From Xylogone sp. PMI_703 (taxonomy: Eukaryota > Ascomycota > Leotiomycetes): a DNA stretch of 64,000 nucleotides. The notes beneath the pieces were generated by a model. It worked only from the letters and a program-made list of their open reading frames with translations, was not told the origin of the DNA and did no database searches. Below, in pieces: positions 1 to 14,500 of the stretch (positions within the stretch are counted from its first letter, which is position 1; each line of letters starts with the position of its first letter). The DNA lies in the NCBI GenBank assembly GCA_021399445.1, contig JAJTUQ010000010.1:62001-126000 (forward strand), in the 5' to 3' direction. The translations under genes and the position numbers were made by a program.

Positions 1-2769
1 AAGATAAATTTAAGCTAAAACTTTTTAAGTTTTAGACTTATTTATACTTAAACTTATATAAAGATAAGTTCTAAAATAATTTTTAATGGATTATATAATT
101 ATTTACTTATTTAGAAAAAGAAATATTATAATAAGTTTTATTATATATAAAAAACTTTAAAAACTTCATTAAAAAAGATAAAAAGAAATAATAAGATATT
201 ATTAACTTATTTATATTTTTTAAAAATTTTAAAGAAAAAATAGAAAAAGTTTTTAAAAATTTTCACGAAACTGACAAAACAAAACAATAATTATATACCT
301 TGAAACAGATTAACTCTGTTTCTGTCTATAACATTAAATTCTGATAATTGAATAATATAATTAACTAAAAAGACAAAATATTAATGTTTTAGTATCATCA
401 AGAATTGAAGAAATCTGTTAAAGATAAATTGGTTTATATTAAACCTTATTTTGATATATTCATTAAATAGATAAAAAAGGCCGAGGAGATTAATAATTTT
501 TAATATAAACAACAAATAAAAAAAAAAAGGAAAATTCCTTACTTTTTATAAACAAATAAACAAAAAAGTTATATTAATAATCAAGAAAACTTAATAAACT
601 TTGATAAAATCACAAAAAGAAAAAGATAAAGTCTAAAGAACTATAATAAAAAATTACTCAAAAGAAAAAATAAATATAATCTAATTCTTAAGTAATATAA
701 AGAAAGAAGAGAAAAGAAACTTTGTTATAAATATGAACAAGCCAGACATATTACCCAGGAATATGATAACAAGAACAAAAGAAAGTCAAAGGAGGCTAAG
801 ACAGTGTCTATAATATCTTTGGCTAAAGACAACAAATTTTACAGTTCAGATAATATCTTATTAATAAATTAAAATAATTTTGATGAATTACCAGAAGACT
901 TTAGAGATTAGACAATAAACCAGATTCTGCGAATCTTTTTAACAGAAGACTTTACAGAAAAAGTTTATCATAAAACAAGAAGCCAAACATCTTCAGGAAT
1001 CTTCTCTCTTGCTGTGAATAAGCTAAATATGTTAATATCAGCTACAGAAGAAGTGGAACAACAGAACTTGAAAATAACTCACTTTGACAATTTTCCTCCT
1101 GAGGAATATTAAGATATAACTAATCTGTTGAATATTAACAAAATGTTAATAATTCATAAAAGTTTTTATCAGGATAAGATTAAGACAGATATTATTAAAC
1201 TAACATTTAACGTTATATTATAAGACTTTCCGAAAAAAAAAGAACATATTAAGATTTTATTAATATATTCTTTATATATAATACTTAAAACATCGAAACT
1301 TAACTAAAGAATAACAGAAAAATCTTTTTAAAAAGTTTTCTAGGGTTTTAAACTCTTTAACCACATAAAGCAAGAAGATTTTATTACTTAACCTTATTAA
1401 ATAAGTAAACTACAAATAAGTAAAAAAATAATATTAATTAGAACAACTTTTTACTCTGATAAAAATTATATAAAAACTTAAAGATTAGTCAAAAAAAATA
1501 TTTTTTAAGATATATTATTTTAGCAAGATAAATTTCTTTAGTACAAAATATAGAAATTAAGAATAATAATTAAAGTTATATAATTTAACTTCGAAAAAAT
1601 CGTTATCAATAAACTATATTATAATAACCTAGTACTTTATTCTTTAAAAGAAAATATATAATCATCTTAATAAGACTTTTACATCTAGGTTGTATATCAT
1701 GAAAACTAAGAAAAAATGTACTAAGTTAAGAAAGAAGTATATCAAGAAATAATTTTTTATACAAAATATTAAGAATAATATTATAGTTATAAAATAAGTT
1801 ATTATTATGAGTTTAACAACGAATAAATATTCCCTAAAAAGTATATTAATAACTTGTTTAATCTAAGAAAGCCTAAGACAAAAAAGATATTACCTCAGAT
1901 AACCTGAGAAAAAGAATTCAATATAGAATTCACCTCTGATGTATTTACAGCCAGGGAAAGAGAGACTATCCGGCTAAATGTTAAGTTTAGTAACAGAAAC
2001 CTTAAAGCTTTAATAGATTCAAGAAGCCAAATTAACTTAATCTTGTCATAAATTGCTAAAACAATAGACGTATAGACTGAAGTTTATAACTAACTCTTAT
2101 GAATAACCGACAGCTTGTTAATAAAAGAAGGAATATTTACCAGAACTAAACTTTTTATTATAAAAATTAAAAACTACTGAAAATAAATCTAGTTTAAAGT
2201 TTTCTCCTTTAGAAAAGAAGATATTATCCTAGGACAACTTTGGTTAAAATTCTATGACCTAAACATTAACTAGAAAACAAAGAAATTAACATTTAAATAT
2301 TATTATAGTACTAAATCAAAAAAATGGTTTACACAAGATATCTTTGTTATTGAACTTGCTTAGGATAACCTCCAGAATAAATTGAATATTCTCCTGGAAA
2401 AATACCAAGACTGTCATAAACTATTCACTCTGTAACCAAAGAATATAGTTTTACTTTTATATAAAGATTAAGACTACGAAATTATTCTCCAGGAAAGTAT
2501 AATACCTTCTTACAGATTTATTTATGGAACGAATCCTGTTAAAGATAAAATCTTGAGAAAATAACTAGATAAGCAAACCATGAAAAGTTTTTATAAAGAG
2601 TATTATTAATATAAACACCGAAGTTAAACGACCCCTGAAGAAGATTATATAAAGATTATAAAAGTTTAAACAACAAAATCATAAAAAACAAATACTTATT
2701 ACTTTATATTAATAATATACAAAATATATTCATTAGAGTTAAATATTTCACGAAATTAGACTTTGTTAC
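1..2769 (+). pseudogene. Ty3/gypsy gag-pol remnant, element E0 (5' part of what is visible)
   Basis: The window opens inside the gag region of a gypsy-type element. The first 250 bases match 59785-60050, the gag that follows the family-2 LTR at 59113, so E0 is assigned to LTR family 2. The sense frame runs through gag, a zinc-knuckle region (about 725-790), a protease region (about 1990-2060) and into reverse transcriptase, where it stops dead at the LTR of element A. Stop codons, mostly TAA/TAG at Gln or Trp positions, occur throughout, so it cannot be expressed. The five bases before the break (2765-2769, GTTAC) are the expected target duplication, but no matching right flank was found. The downstream half probably survives at 15895-17946, joined by recombination (inference). 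Confidence 0.75.
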
Positions 2770-3377
2770 TATCACGACCCTGTAGGGTTGTGACAAGCGA
2801 CTTAAGTACAAGGCCTCTATAACTGTTACTTTAGTTAAATAAGTATAAGATAAGACAGCTATCAGGGTCCTGGTTATAGTATCACTAGTATTATCATATT
2901 ACTAATACTAATGAAAGGATAATACAAGTTCAACATTAATATTATAAAAAAGGTTGTATAAGTTAAAAAATAATATTATCAGAATTATAATACTAACCTT
3001 TTGGTTATACTAGTTAAGTAATAATATTATCAGAGAAATAATATTACTTTTCTGCTTGTGCTAATGATTTACTTATATATACAAAAAGTTAATACTAATG
3101 ATTAAATAAGTACTCAGATTAGATAAGTAGATCTTATGGATCCCATGGATCTTTAGGAGAATTGATGAGATTAATGGGACTCAAAGGAAATTCATTCTTT
3201 ATATAAGTAAATAAAACTTACAATAAATAAGAGCTTTGTACTCAACTCAATTGATTTACAGTATACTTGTATTTTATAGTAATTATCTTAAAAGCTTTAT
3301 GAAACTATTCTTTTGCCCTTTATCTTCATCTATCATTTGAATAATAAATAACTTTATACCTTTGTAAGAATATTATA
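2770..3377 (+). repeat. 5' LTR of gypsy element A (LTR family 1)
   Basis: The 608-bp repeat begins TATCACGACC (from TGTCACGACC) and ends GTAAGAATATTATA (from GTAGGAACGTTACA). It matches the LTRs at 7974, 15309, 31927 and 38612 along its length. It is followed directly by CTTTGAGTACC, the conserved start of the internal region. G-to-A and C-to-T changes distinguish it from the reverse solo LTR at 11418. Confidence 0.85.
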
Positions 3378-6300
3378 CTTTGAGTACCTTGAAACTCGAA
3401 GGTATTATAACGGGAGAATCTCTAGTACTTTTAGTTCCCCTAGCTCCTGAAGCAAACCTGATTCTGTAAATTAGCTTCGTAGAAAAAAAGCTTAAGTTAG
3501 GAAAGATTAAGAAGTATCGTAGTAAAAAGATTAAACTAAAGATATTTCTATTTTAAGTTTACTTATACTTGTCCTTATATAAGCAAAACTTCAAGAATGA
3601 CTTCAAAAGAATTATCTGGATGATTTTTTACTTTGACAGTAAAGTATTATAATAAATCTTTCTGTATATTAAGAATACAGAAAAATATTCACTAAAACAT
3701 GAGGATAAATGGTAAGATATTACTAATATTTTCAAATCTGTTGATAACTTTGAAGAAGAATTGAAAAGAATTTTTGGTGACTTTTATGAAATGGATAAAG
3801 TAGAACAATAATTGTATGTTTTTAAGTAAACTAGATCTGTAACGACATATAACATCAGATTCAGGTAATTAAGTAATCTGATTAACTAAAAAAATAAAGT
3901 TCTTATGTTTTAGTATTACAAAGGACTTAAAGAATTAGTCAAGGACGAATTAGTTCGAATTAGACTTTGCTTAGACATTTTATTAAAACAAATAAAAGAA
4001 GCTAAGGAAATTGACAATTTTTAATATAAATAGTATATAGAAAAGAAAAGAAAAATTCTTTATTTTTTATAGATAAATAAACAAAAAGATTACGTCAATA
4101 ATCAAAGGGACTTGATAAACCTCGATAAGATCATAGAAAGAAGAAGACAAAGTCTCAAGAATTATAACAAAAAATTACCCAAAAGAAAAAATAAATATAA
4201 TTTGACTCTTGAGTAATACAAAAAAAGGAAAGAAAAGAAACTCTGTTATAAGTATAAATAAGCCGGACATATTACTTAGGAATATAATAACAAGGACAAA
4301 GGAAAGCTAAAGGAGACTAGGACTATGTCCATAGTGTCCTCGGCTGAAGATAATAAATCTTACAGTTCAGGTAATACCTTATTAATAGGATGGAATGACT
4401 TTGACGAGTTACCAGAGGATGTTAAGGATTGGTCCATAGATCAGATCTTACGAATTTTTCCTATGGAAAACCTTACGTTGAAAGTTTATTATAATGTCAG
4501 GAGTATGATGTCTTCAGGAGTCTTTTTTCTTACTATAAATAAGTTAAACATATTAATGTCTGCTATAGAGGAAATGGAGTAATAAGGCTTGGAAATTACT
4601 AACTCCGACAATTTCTCTCCAGAAGAATATTAAGATATTACTGACTTGTCAGACTTGTTTTTCTTAAGACAAGTTAAAGGAAAACTAATAATCCATGAAA
4701 AATTTCAGGACAATTTTAATCAAGTTAACTAAGAATCTCCGAAAGGAAAAAGATATACTAGAATTTCATTAATATATTCCTTATACATAATACTCAAGAC
4801 ATTAAAACTTAACCAAAGAATAACAAAAGAATCGTTTCAGAAAATCTTCTGAGGTTCTGAGCTCTTTAATCACGTAAAGCGAGAAGATTTTATTATCTAA
4901 CTTTATTAAACAAATGAACTATAAGTAAATGAAAGAATAATATTGATTAATATGATTTTCTAACTTAATGAGAGTTATATAAAAATATAGAAATTAGTTA
5001 AAAGAAATATTCTTTGAGATATATTACTCCAGCAGGACAGACTTCTCCAGTATGGAATATAGAAGTTAAAGGTGATAGTTAGGGTTATATGGACTAATTT
5101 TGAAAAAATTATTATTAATAATTTGTATTATAATGATTTAGTACCTTATTCCTTAGGAGAAAACTTGTGATTATTTAAACAGAATTCTTTTACATAAGTT
5201 ATATATCACGAAGACGAAGAAAATATATATTAAGCTAAGAAAGAAGTATATCGAGAAATGACGTTTTATACTGAATAACGAAAGTAATATTATAATTATA
5301 GAATAAGCTATTATTATGAATTTAATGATAAATAGATGTTTCTTAAAAGGTATGTTAATAACTTATTTAACCTGAGTAAGCCCAAGAAGAGGGCTTTACT
5401 ACAGTTAACTTGAGAAGAAGAATTCAATACAGAATTCATATCAGACATATTCATGACAGGGGAAGGAGATACTATCTGGTTGAATGTTAAGTTTGACAAC
5501 GGAAACTTTAGAGCTTTAGTGGATTCGGGAAGCCAGATTAACCTAATCTTGTCACGAGTTATTAGGATAATAGATATATAGACTAAAGTCTATAATTAGC
5601 CTTTACGAATAACTAATAACTTATTAATAAAGGAAAAAGTATTCACTAGAACTAAATTTTTCACTATAAAGATTAGAAATTACCAAGAACAAATCTGGTT
5701 TGAGGTTTCTTCCCTTGGAAAGGAAGATATTATCCTGGGATAACCTTGGTTAAAATTCTATGACCCAAACATTAACTGGAAAATAAAGAAATTAACATTT
5801 AAATGTTATTATAGTACTAAATCAAAAGAATGGCCTATATAAGATGTTTTTGTTGTTAAACTTACTTAGGATAATCTCCAGAATAAATTAAACATTCTCC
5901 CAGAAGAATACTAAAATTATTATAAATTATTTACTTTATGACCAAAAGATATAATTTTATCCTTATACAAAAAATGAAATCACGAAATCATTCTCCAAGA
6001 AAGTATAACCTCTTCGTACAAACTTATTTATGGAACAAATCCCGCCAGGGATGAAATCCTGAAAGAGTGACTAGATAAGTAAACTGTGAAAAGTTTCTAT
6101 AAAGAGTTAAGTTCTTCGTAAGGAGTATCATTAATATGAATGTTAAAGTTAGACAACCCCCGGGGAAGACTATATGAAGATTACAGAAATTTAAATAGCA
6201 AAACTATAAAAAACAAATATTTATTACTTTGTATTAATGATATACAAAATATACTTATCAGAGTAAAATATTTCACGAAATTAGACTTTATTACAAGGTT

Positions 6301-7973
6301 TAATTTGATAAAGATCAAAAAGGGACATAAGTAATATATTGTTATTTAAACTAAATATAAACTTTATAAATCATTGATTATATTTTTTGATCTGACGAAT
6401 ATACCAGTAATTATATAAAAAGTGAATAATATAATTTTAAGACTATATTTAGATTATTTTATAATAATATATTTAGATAATATCTTGATTTATTCTAAGA
6501 CGTTAGAAGAATATAAATAGTATGTTCATATTATATTAAAAGTCTTGATTAATAATAACATAAAATGTAAGCTAGCTAAATGTCAGTTTAATACGACGGA
6601 AATGAAGTTTTTAGGTAAAATAGTTTTGAACAAAAGATTCCGAATAGACTTAGAAAAGGTAAAAACTATTAGAGAATAATTTACTCCAAGAATAGTCAAA
6701 GAAGTCCAGCAGTTTAATAGATTTATTAATTATTATAAATGTTATATGATAGCTTATTCGAAAATAATTAGCCTGTTAATGGAATTAACGAAGAAAAATA
6801 TACTTTTTGTTTAAGAAGAAAAATAAAAAAAAACTTTCCAAGAGGTTAAAGATTAATTCAACGAAGATTAAATATTAGTTTATGCCGATCTTGAGAAATT
6901 ATATTTGCTGGAAACAGATGTCTTAAGTAAAGTATTAAGTAAAGTCTTGTCACAAAAGGATAACAAAGGATATTAGAGATTAATAGTTTTTTATTCTCGA
7001 AAGTTTATTTTAATAAAATTAAATTATGATATTTATAAGAAAGAATTCTTAGTTATTATAAATTGTTATAAATATTAGAAAATTTACATATATAGTACTA
7101 AATATTTATTCGAGATTTTGTCAGATTACAAGAATTTAATAACTTTTATGATTATTAAAGATTTTAACAGTAAACAAGTATATTAGTATAAAATATTAAT
7201 ATAATATGATTTCAAGATTCATTATATTTAAGGAATAAAGAATGTTAAAACAGATGTTTTAAGCAAATGACCAAATTATATAAAAAGGAGTTTAAAGTAA
7301 GAACTTACTATATTCAAGAAAAAAGGCAACATCTTATGTCTTAATCATATATAAGTATTAATAATTATATAAGTTATTGACGAAGATTAGCTAAAAAAGA
7401 TTAAGTTAATTATTGTGAAAGAAAAGGAAATTTCTAAGGATCTTAAGGCTAGCTGGCTTGAAGATCAGGAATTTCCAGGCATTTAGTTAAAGAATAGGAG
7501 AATATTTATTTTATCAATAATTATCCAGGAGTTTATGAAAGAATAATATAAATTGTTTATGTATAGTCATCAAGGAATTACAAAGACTAAGAACAGACTA
7601 TAATAAGAATTCTTTATCTTTAAACTTTAGCAGAAAGTCATTAAAGTCATTAATAACTATAATATTTGTCATAGGGCTAGAACATCAAAGAAAAAGTCTA
7701 TAAAATAATTAATATTTTTTCAAATACTAAAGAAACCTTGGACTTTTATTTTATAAGATTTTATCACAGGATTATCTTTATTAAGAAATATCAACAGATT
7801 AGATAAAGATTATTATGACTCAATCTTTATTATAATAAATAAACTTATGAAATACTTTATCATATTATTATAAAAAGAAATATAGATAACTGAAGATTTA
7901 GCAGAAATCATGATTTTTAAAATTATAACAGATTATAATATTTTAACAAAAATTATTTCGGACAGAAATAAGC
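3378..7973 (+). pseudogene. gag-pol of gypsy element A, RIP-mutated
   Basis: Domains in order on the plus strand: gag (from about 3410), a zinc-knuckle region near 4246 in which Tyr codons stand where Cys is expected, an aspartic protease active site Asp-Ser-Gly at 5522-5530 still intact, reverse transcriptase with the catalytic box reading Tyr-Leu-Asp-Asn at 6470-6481 (normally YLDD), an RNase H region (about 6880-7150) and the start of integrase (about 7550-7973). PR-RT-RH-INT is the Ty3/gypsy order. Short open stretches remain (4325-4582 and 6140-6334) but in-frame stops are frequent elsewhere. Integrase is interrupted at 7973 by element B and resumes at 15895. Confidence 0.85.
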
Positions 7974-8559
7974 TGTCACGACCCTGCAAGGGTGTAACAA
8001 GCGACCTGATTATAAGGCCTCCATAGTTGTCGCCTTAGTTAAATAAGTATAAATTAAGACGGCTATCAAGGACCTGGTTATGGTATCACTAATACTATCA
8101 CATTACTAATACTAGCGAAAGGATAGTACAAGTTCAATATTAGTATTATAAAAAGGGTTGTACAAACTAAAGGATAGTATTATCGAAGTTATAATACTAA
8201 CCCTTTGGTTGTACTAATTAAGTAATAGTACTATCAGGAAATTAGTATTACCTTTTCGCTTGTGCTAGTTATTTGTTAATATGTGCAGATAACTAATATT
8301 AACAAATAAGTGATTATATAAGGTGTATATCCTGTATATTGAGTATAAGGTATAACTAATATACTCAATATATTAATCCTCATTATATAAATAAATAGTT
8401 TCACAGTAGATAAGAGCTTTATGTTTAACTTAATTAATTTATAGTATACTTGCATTTTATAATAATTATTTTAAAGTTTTATGAAGTTATTCTCTTGCTC
8501 TTTACTTTTATCTATCATTTGAGTAATAGATAACCTCATACCTCTATAAGAATGTTACA
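7974..8559 (+). repeat. 5' LTR of element B (family 1)
   Basis: The repeat starts TGTCACGACCCTGCAAGGG and ends AATGTTACA. It is the same length (586 bp) as the copy at 15309-15894. The internal region starts CTTTGAGTACC directly after it. Confidence 0.9.
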
Positions 8560-11500
8560 CTTTGAGTACCTTGAAACTCGAAGGTATCATGGCCGGAGAA
8601 TCATTAATACCTTTAGCTCCTGGAGCAGACCAGAACTAACAACCTAACTTCGTAGAAAAGAAGTTTAAGTTAAGAAAGATCAAGAAGTATTATAGCAAGA
8701 AAATCAAGCTAAAGATATTTCTGTTTTAGGTCTACTCTTACTTGTCCTTATACAAGCAAATACTCAAGAATAACTTCGAAAAGATTATTTGAATAATCTT
8801 TTACTTTAACAATAAAATATTACAATAAATTTTTCCATATACTGAGAATACAGAAAAATATTCACCAGGACATAAGGATAAATAACAGGACATTATTAAT
8901 ATTTTTAAATTTATTGATAACTTTGAAGAAGAATTAAAAAGAGTTTTTGGTGACTTTCATGAAACAGATAAGGCAGAACAACAATTATACACCCTTAAGT
9001 AAACTAGATCTACAATAATATATAATACTAAATTCAAGCAATTAAATAATCTGATTAACTAAAAAGATAGAACTCTTATGTTTTGGCATCACAAAAGACT
9101 TAAGAAATCAGTCAAGGACAAATTAACTCAAATTAGACCTTGTCTGAACATTTTGTCAAAACAAATGAAGGAGACTAAGGAAATTAACAATTTTTAATAT
9201 AAATAATGTATAGAAAAGAAAGGAAGAATTCCTTACTCCTCATAGACAAATAAATGAAAAGACTACATCAATGATTGAGAAGATCTGATGGACTTCGATA
9301 AGATCATAGGAGGAAGAAGATAAAATCCTAAAAACTATAACAAAAGATTATCCAAAAGAAAAAACAAGTATAACCTGTCTTCTGAGTAATACAAAGAGAG
9401 AAAAGAAAAGAAACTCTACTACAAATATGGACAAGCTAGACATATTGCCCAGGAATACAGTAACAAGGACAAAGGAAAGCTAAAGGAGGCCAGGACTGTA
9501 TCTATAGTGTTCTCGGCCAAAGATAATGAATCTTATGGTTCAGAGAACACCCCATTAATAAAAAAGAGTGACTTTGACGAGTTACTAGAAGATGTTAAGA
9601 ATTAGTCTATAAACTAGATCTTACAAAATTTTCTTACAGAAAACTTTACAACAGAAGTTTATTATAATACCAAGAGTACAACGTCTTCAGGAGTCTTCTC
9701 TCTAACCATGAATAAGCTAAATATCTTGATATTAACTACAGAAGAAGTAGAACAACAAAACTTGGAAGTTACTCGTCTTGACAATTTCCTCCCTGAGGAA
9801 TACTAGGACACAATTAACTTATTAGATCCTTTTTCCCCAAGGACTATGGGAGAAGTGTTAATAACTTAAGAAGAAACCAGGCCCAGATTTTTTAATATAC
9901 TAAACTTAAAAGATATATTCTATCAAGTATAAGTCAAGGAAACTTTAATCAAAATAGACATTAGTGAATCAGTATTCAGTACTATGTTGTAGGATTCACC
10001 GAAAAAAAAGGGATATGCTAGGATTTTATTAATATATTCTTTATATATAATACTTAAAGTATTAGAATTTAACTAAAGAATGGTAGAGGAATCTTTTTAG
10101 AAAATCTTCTAGAGCTCTGAGTTTTTTAATTATATAAAGTGAAAGGATTTCATCGTTTAACTTTATCAAACAAACGAGTTATAAATAAGTGAAAGAATAA
10201 TATTAATTAGAATAGTTCTTTATCTTAAAAAAAACTGTGTAAAAACTTAGAGATTAATTAAAAGAAATATTCTTTAAGATATATTACTTTAGTGAGATGG
10301 GCTTTTTTAGTACAAAATATGGAAATTAAGAATAATAATTAAGGTTATATAGTTTAACTTCAAAAAAATTATTATTAGTGGATTATACTATGATGACTTA
10401 GTACTTTATTTCTTAGGAGAAAATATATAACTATTCTGACAAGATTCTTATACTTAGGTTATATATCATGAAGATTAAGAAAGGATATACTGAGCCAGGA
10501 AGGAGGTATGTCGAGAAATAATTTTCTATATAGAATATTAAGAATAATGTTATAATTATAAGATAAATTATTATTATAAGTTTAACGATGAATAGATATT
10601 CTTTAAGAAATATATTAATAATCTGTTCAACCTGAGAAAGCCTAGAGTAAGGAAGGTATTGCTTCAGATGACTCGAGAAGAGGAATTTAATACGGAATTT
10701 ATCTCTGATATGTTTATGGCTGGCGAAAGAGAAGTTATCCGGTTGGATGTTAAGTTTAGCAACGGAAACCTTAAAGCCTTAGTAGATTCGGGAAGTCAGA
10801 TTAACTTAATTTTGTCATAAGTCGTTAGGACAATAGATACACAGACTGAAGTTTATAATCAGTCCTTGTGAATGGCCGATGGTTTATTGGCAAAGAAAAG
10901 AATATTTATCAGAATTAAATCATTTATTATAAGAATTGGAAATTATCAAGAACAAATCTGGTTTGAGGTTTCTTCTTTTAGAAAAGAAGATATTATCTTG
11001 GGATAACCTTGGTTAGAATTCTATGACCTAAACGTTAACTAGAAAATAAAGAAATTAATATTTAAATGTTATTATAGTATTAGATCAAAGGAATGACTTG
11101 TATAAGATGTTTTTGTTGTTAAACTTACTCAGGATAATCTCTAGAATAAACTGGATATTCTCTTGGAAGAATACTAAGATTATCGTAAGTTATTTATTTT
11201 GTGACCAAAGGATATAATTTTACCTTTACACAAAGAATAAGATTATGAAATTATTCTCCAGGAAGGTATAACCTTTTTTTATAGACTTATTTATAGAACG
11301 AATTTTGCCAAGGATAAAATCCTGAAAGAATGACTGGATGAACAGACCACGAAAAACTTTTACAAGGAGTTAAGCTTTTTGTGAAGAGTACTATTGATAT
11401 GGGTGTTAAAGCCAGACTGTAACGTTCCTACAAGGGTATGGGGTTATCTATCACTCAAATGATAGATGAAGGTAAAGGGCAAGAGAATATCTTCACAAGG

Positions 11501-14500
11501 CTTTAGGGTAGTTACTATGAAATGCAGGTATGCTGTAAATCAATTGAGTTGAGCACGAAGCTCCTATCTACTGTGAGTATTATCTACTTATATAGAGAGT
11601 GAATTTCCTTCGAGTCCCATTGATCCCATCGATCCTCCTGGGGATCCATGGGATCCATGGGATCCGCTTACCTAATCCAGGTGCTCGCTTAATCGCTAGT
11701 ACTAGCTTTTTGCACGTACAAGCAAATCGCTAGCACAAGCAGAAAGGTAGTACTATTTCTCCGATAGTACTACTATCTAGCTAATACAATCAAAGGGTTA
11801 GTACTATAATTCTGATAGTACTATCCTTTAGCTTGTATAATCCTTTTTATAGTACTAGTGTTGAACTTGTACTATCTTTTCGCTAGTACTAGTAATGCGA
11901 TAGTACTAGCGATACCATAACCAGGACCCTGATAGCCATCTTATCTTATACTTATTTAATTAAGGCGACAGCTATAGAGGCCCTGTACTTAAGTCGCTTG
12001 TCACAACCCTGCGGGGTCGTGACACAGACAATCTCTGGGGAAGATTATGTAAAGATTACAGAAATTTAAATAGTAAAATTATAAAAAACAAATATTTATT
12101 ATTTTTATTAATAATATATAAAATATACTTATTAAAGCTAGATATTTCACGAAATTGGATTTTATTATAAGATTTAACTTGATAAAGATCAAGGAAAGAT
12201 ATAAGTAATATATTATTATTTGAACTAAATATAGATTTTATGAATTATTAATTATACTTTTTGGTTTAACAAATGTATTAGTAATTATGCAGAAAATAAG
12301 TAATATGATTTTGAGATTATATTTGGATTATTTTATAGTAATGTATTTAAATAATATTTTGATTTATTCTAAGATGTTAGAAGAATATAAGTAGTATATT
12401 TGTGTTATACTTAAGATATTAATTGATAATAATATAAAATATAAGTTAGCTAAATGTTAGTTTAATGTGATAGAAGTAAAGTTTTTAAGTGAAATAGTTT
12501 TGGATAAAGGATTCTGAATGGACTCGGAAAAGGTGAAAGTCATTAAAGAATAACTTATTCCAAAAATAGTTAAAGAAGTCTAATAGTTTAATAGATTTGT
12601 TAATTATTATAGACGTTATATGATAGTTTACTTGAAGATAACTAGCTTGTTAACGGAATTAATGAAGAAAGATATATCTTTTGTTTGAGAAAAAAGGCAG
12701 GAGAAAGTTTTTCAAGAGGTTAAAGATTAGTTTGATGAAGACTGAATACTGGTTTATACTAATCCCGAGAAATCATACTTATTGGAAACAAATGTTTTAG
12801 GTAGAGTATTAAGTAAAGTTTTGTTATAAAGGGATGATAAAGGACGTTAGAGGTTAATAGTTTTTTATTCTCGAAAATTTATTTTAGCAAAGTTAAACTA
12901 TAATATTTACGAGAAAAAACTCTTGGTTATTGTAGATTATTATAAGTATTAGAAAGTTTATTTATATAGTACTAAATATTTATTCGAGATTTTATTAGAT
13001 TACAAGAATTTAATAATCTTTATGATTATTAAAGATTTTAACAATAAACAAATGTATTAGTATAAAATGTTAGTATAATACGATTTCAGGATTCGTTATG
13101 TCTAAGGAACAGAGAATACTAAAGTAAACATTTTAAGCAGATGACCAGATTATATAAAAGGTAGTTCAAAGCAAGAATTTACCATGTTCAAAAAGGAAGG
13201 TAACATCTTGTGCTTTAACTATGCATAAATATTAGTAGTCATACAGGTTATTGACAAAGAATGACTAAAAAAGATTAAGTTAGTTATTGTAGAAAAGAAA
13301 GAAATCTCTAAAAATCTCGAGGCTAGTTAGCTTGAAGATCAGGAATTTCCAGGCATTTGACTAAAGGACGAGAGAATATTTATTTTATTATTAATCACCC
13401 AGGAGTTTATGAAAGAATAATACAAATTGTTTATATATGATTATCAAGAAATTATAAAGATTAAAAATAGATTATAACAAGAATTCTTTATTTTTAAACT
13501 TTAGTAAAAAGTCACTAAAGTCATCAATAACTATAACATTTGTCATAAGGCTAGAATATCAAGAAAGAAGTTTATAAGACAATTAATACTTTTTCAGATA
13601 CTAGAAAAACCTTGGACTTTTATTTTATGGGATTTTATTATAAGATTACTTTTATCAAGAAATATTAACAGACTAGATGAAGATTATTATGACTCAATCT
13701 TCATCATAGTAAATAAACTTACGAAGTACTCTATTATATTATTATGGAAGGAAATATAGATAGCTGAGGATATAGTAAAAATCATGATTTCCAGGGTTAT
13801 AATAGACTATAACATTTTAGCAAAAATTATTTTGGACAAAGATAAATTCTTTATGTCAAAATTCTAGGAAATAATCTGTAAAAGATTAAGTATCAAAAGA
13901 AAAATTGTTATAAAAGGATGGGCTCAGACAGACAATCAAACTGAGTAAGTAAATTAGATTATAAAAGTTTATTTTTATTGTTACATAAATTACAAATAAT
14001 CAAATTAGAAAGATCTCTTATTAATAATGTAATTAGTATATAATAACGTAAAGAGTGAAATTACTAAAGTTATACCTTTTTTTGTAAATTATAATTATAA
14101 AGCCTAAATTTACTTCATAAAAGTAAAGATAAGAAACATTTCTAAGACAATTAAACAATAAATAGACAAATTAAAAAAAATCTATAATCACTTGAAATAT
14201 AACATTAAATTTATACAAGAACATATGAAGAAATATTATAATCAAAAATATAATATAGAATTTAAGCTTGAAGAAAAGGATAAAGTTTATATTATCTGTA
14301 GATTTATCAAAACAATAAGACTGAACAATAAATTAAACTAGAAAAAGATTAGATTATACAAAATCAAAAAGAAACTAGGAAATCTGACATATAAATTAGA
14401 ACTCCTTAATATTATATGAATACATTTAGTATTTTATATAATCATACTAAAAAAAGTATCACCAAAATTATTATTAGCTCCAGATTTAGAACTAAAATAA

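Noticed and set aside
3378..3405. tRNA 3'-end primer binding site after the gypsy LTRs
   Set aside because: CTTTGAGTACCTTGAAACTCG does not start with the usual TGG complement; a self-priming mode is possible but was not demonstrated.
4325..4582. 85-codon open frame as a separate gene
   Set aside because: It is a stretch of element A gag/pol that by chance lost no codon to stops; the same sequence recurs, mutated, in the other elements.
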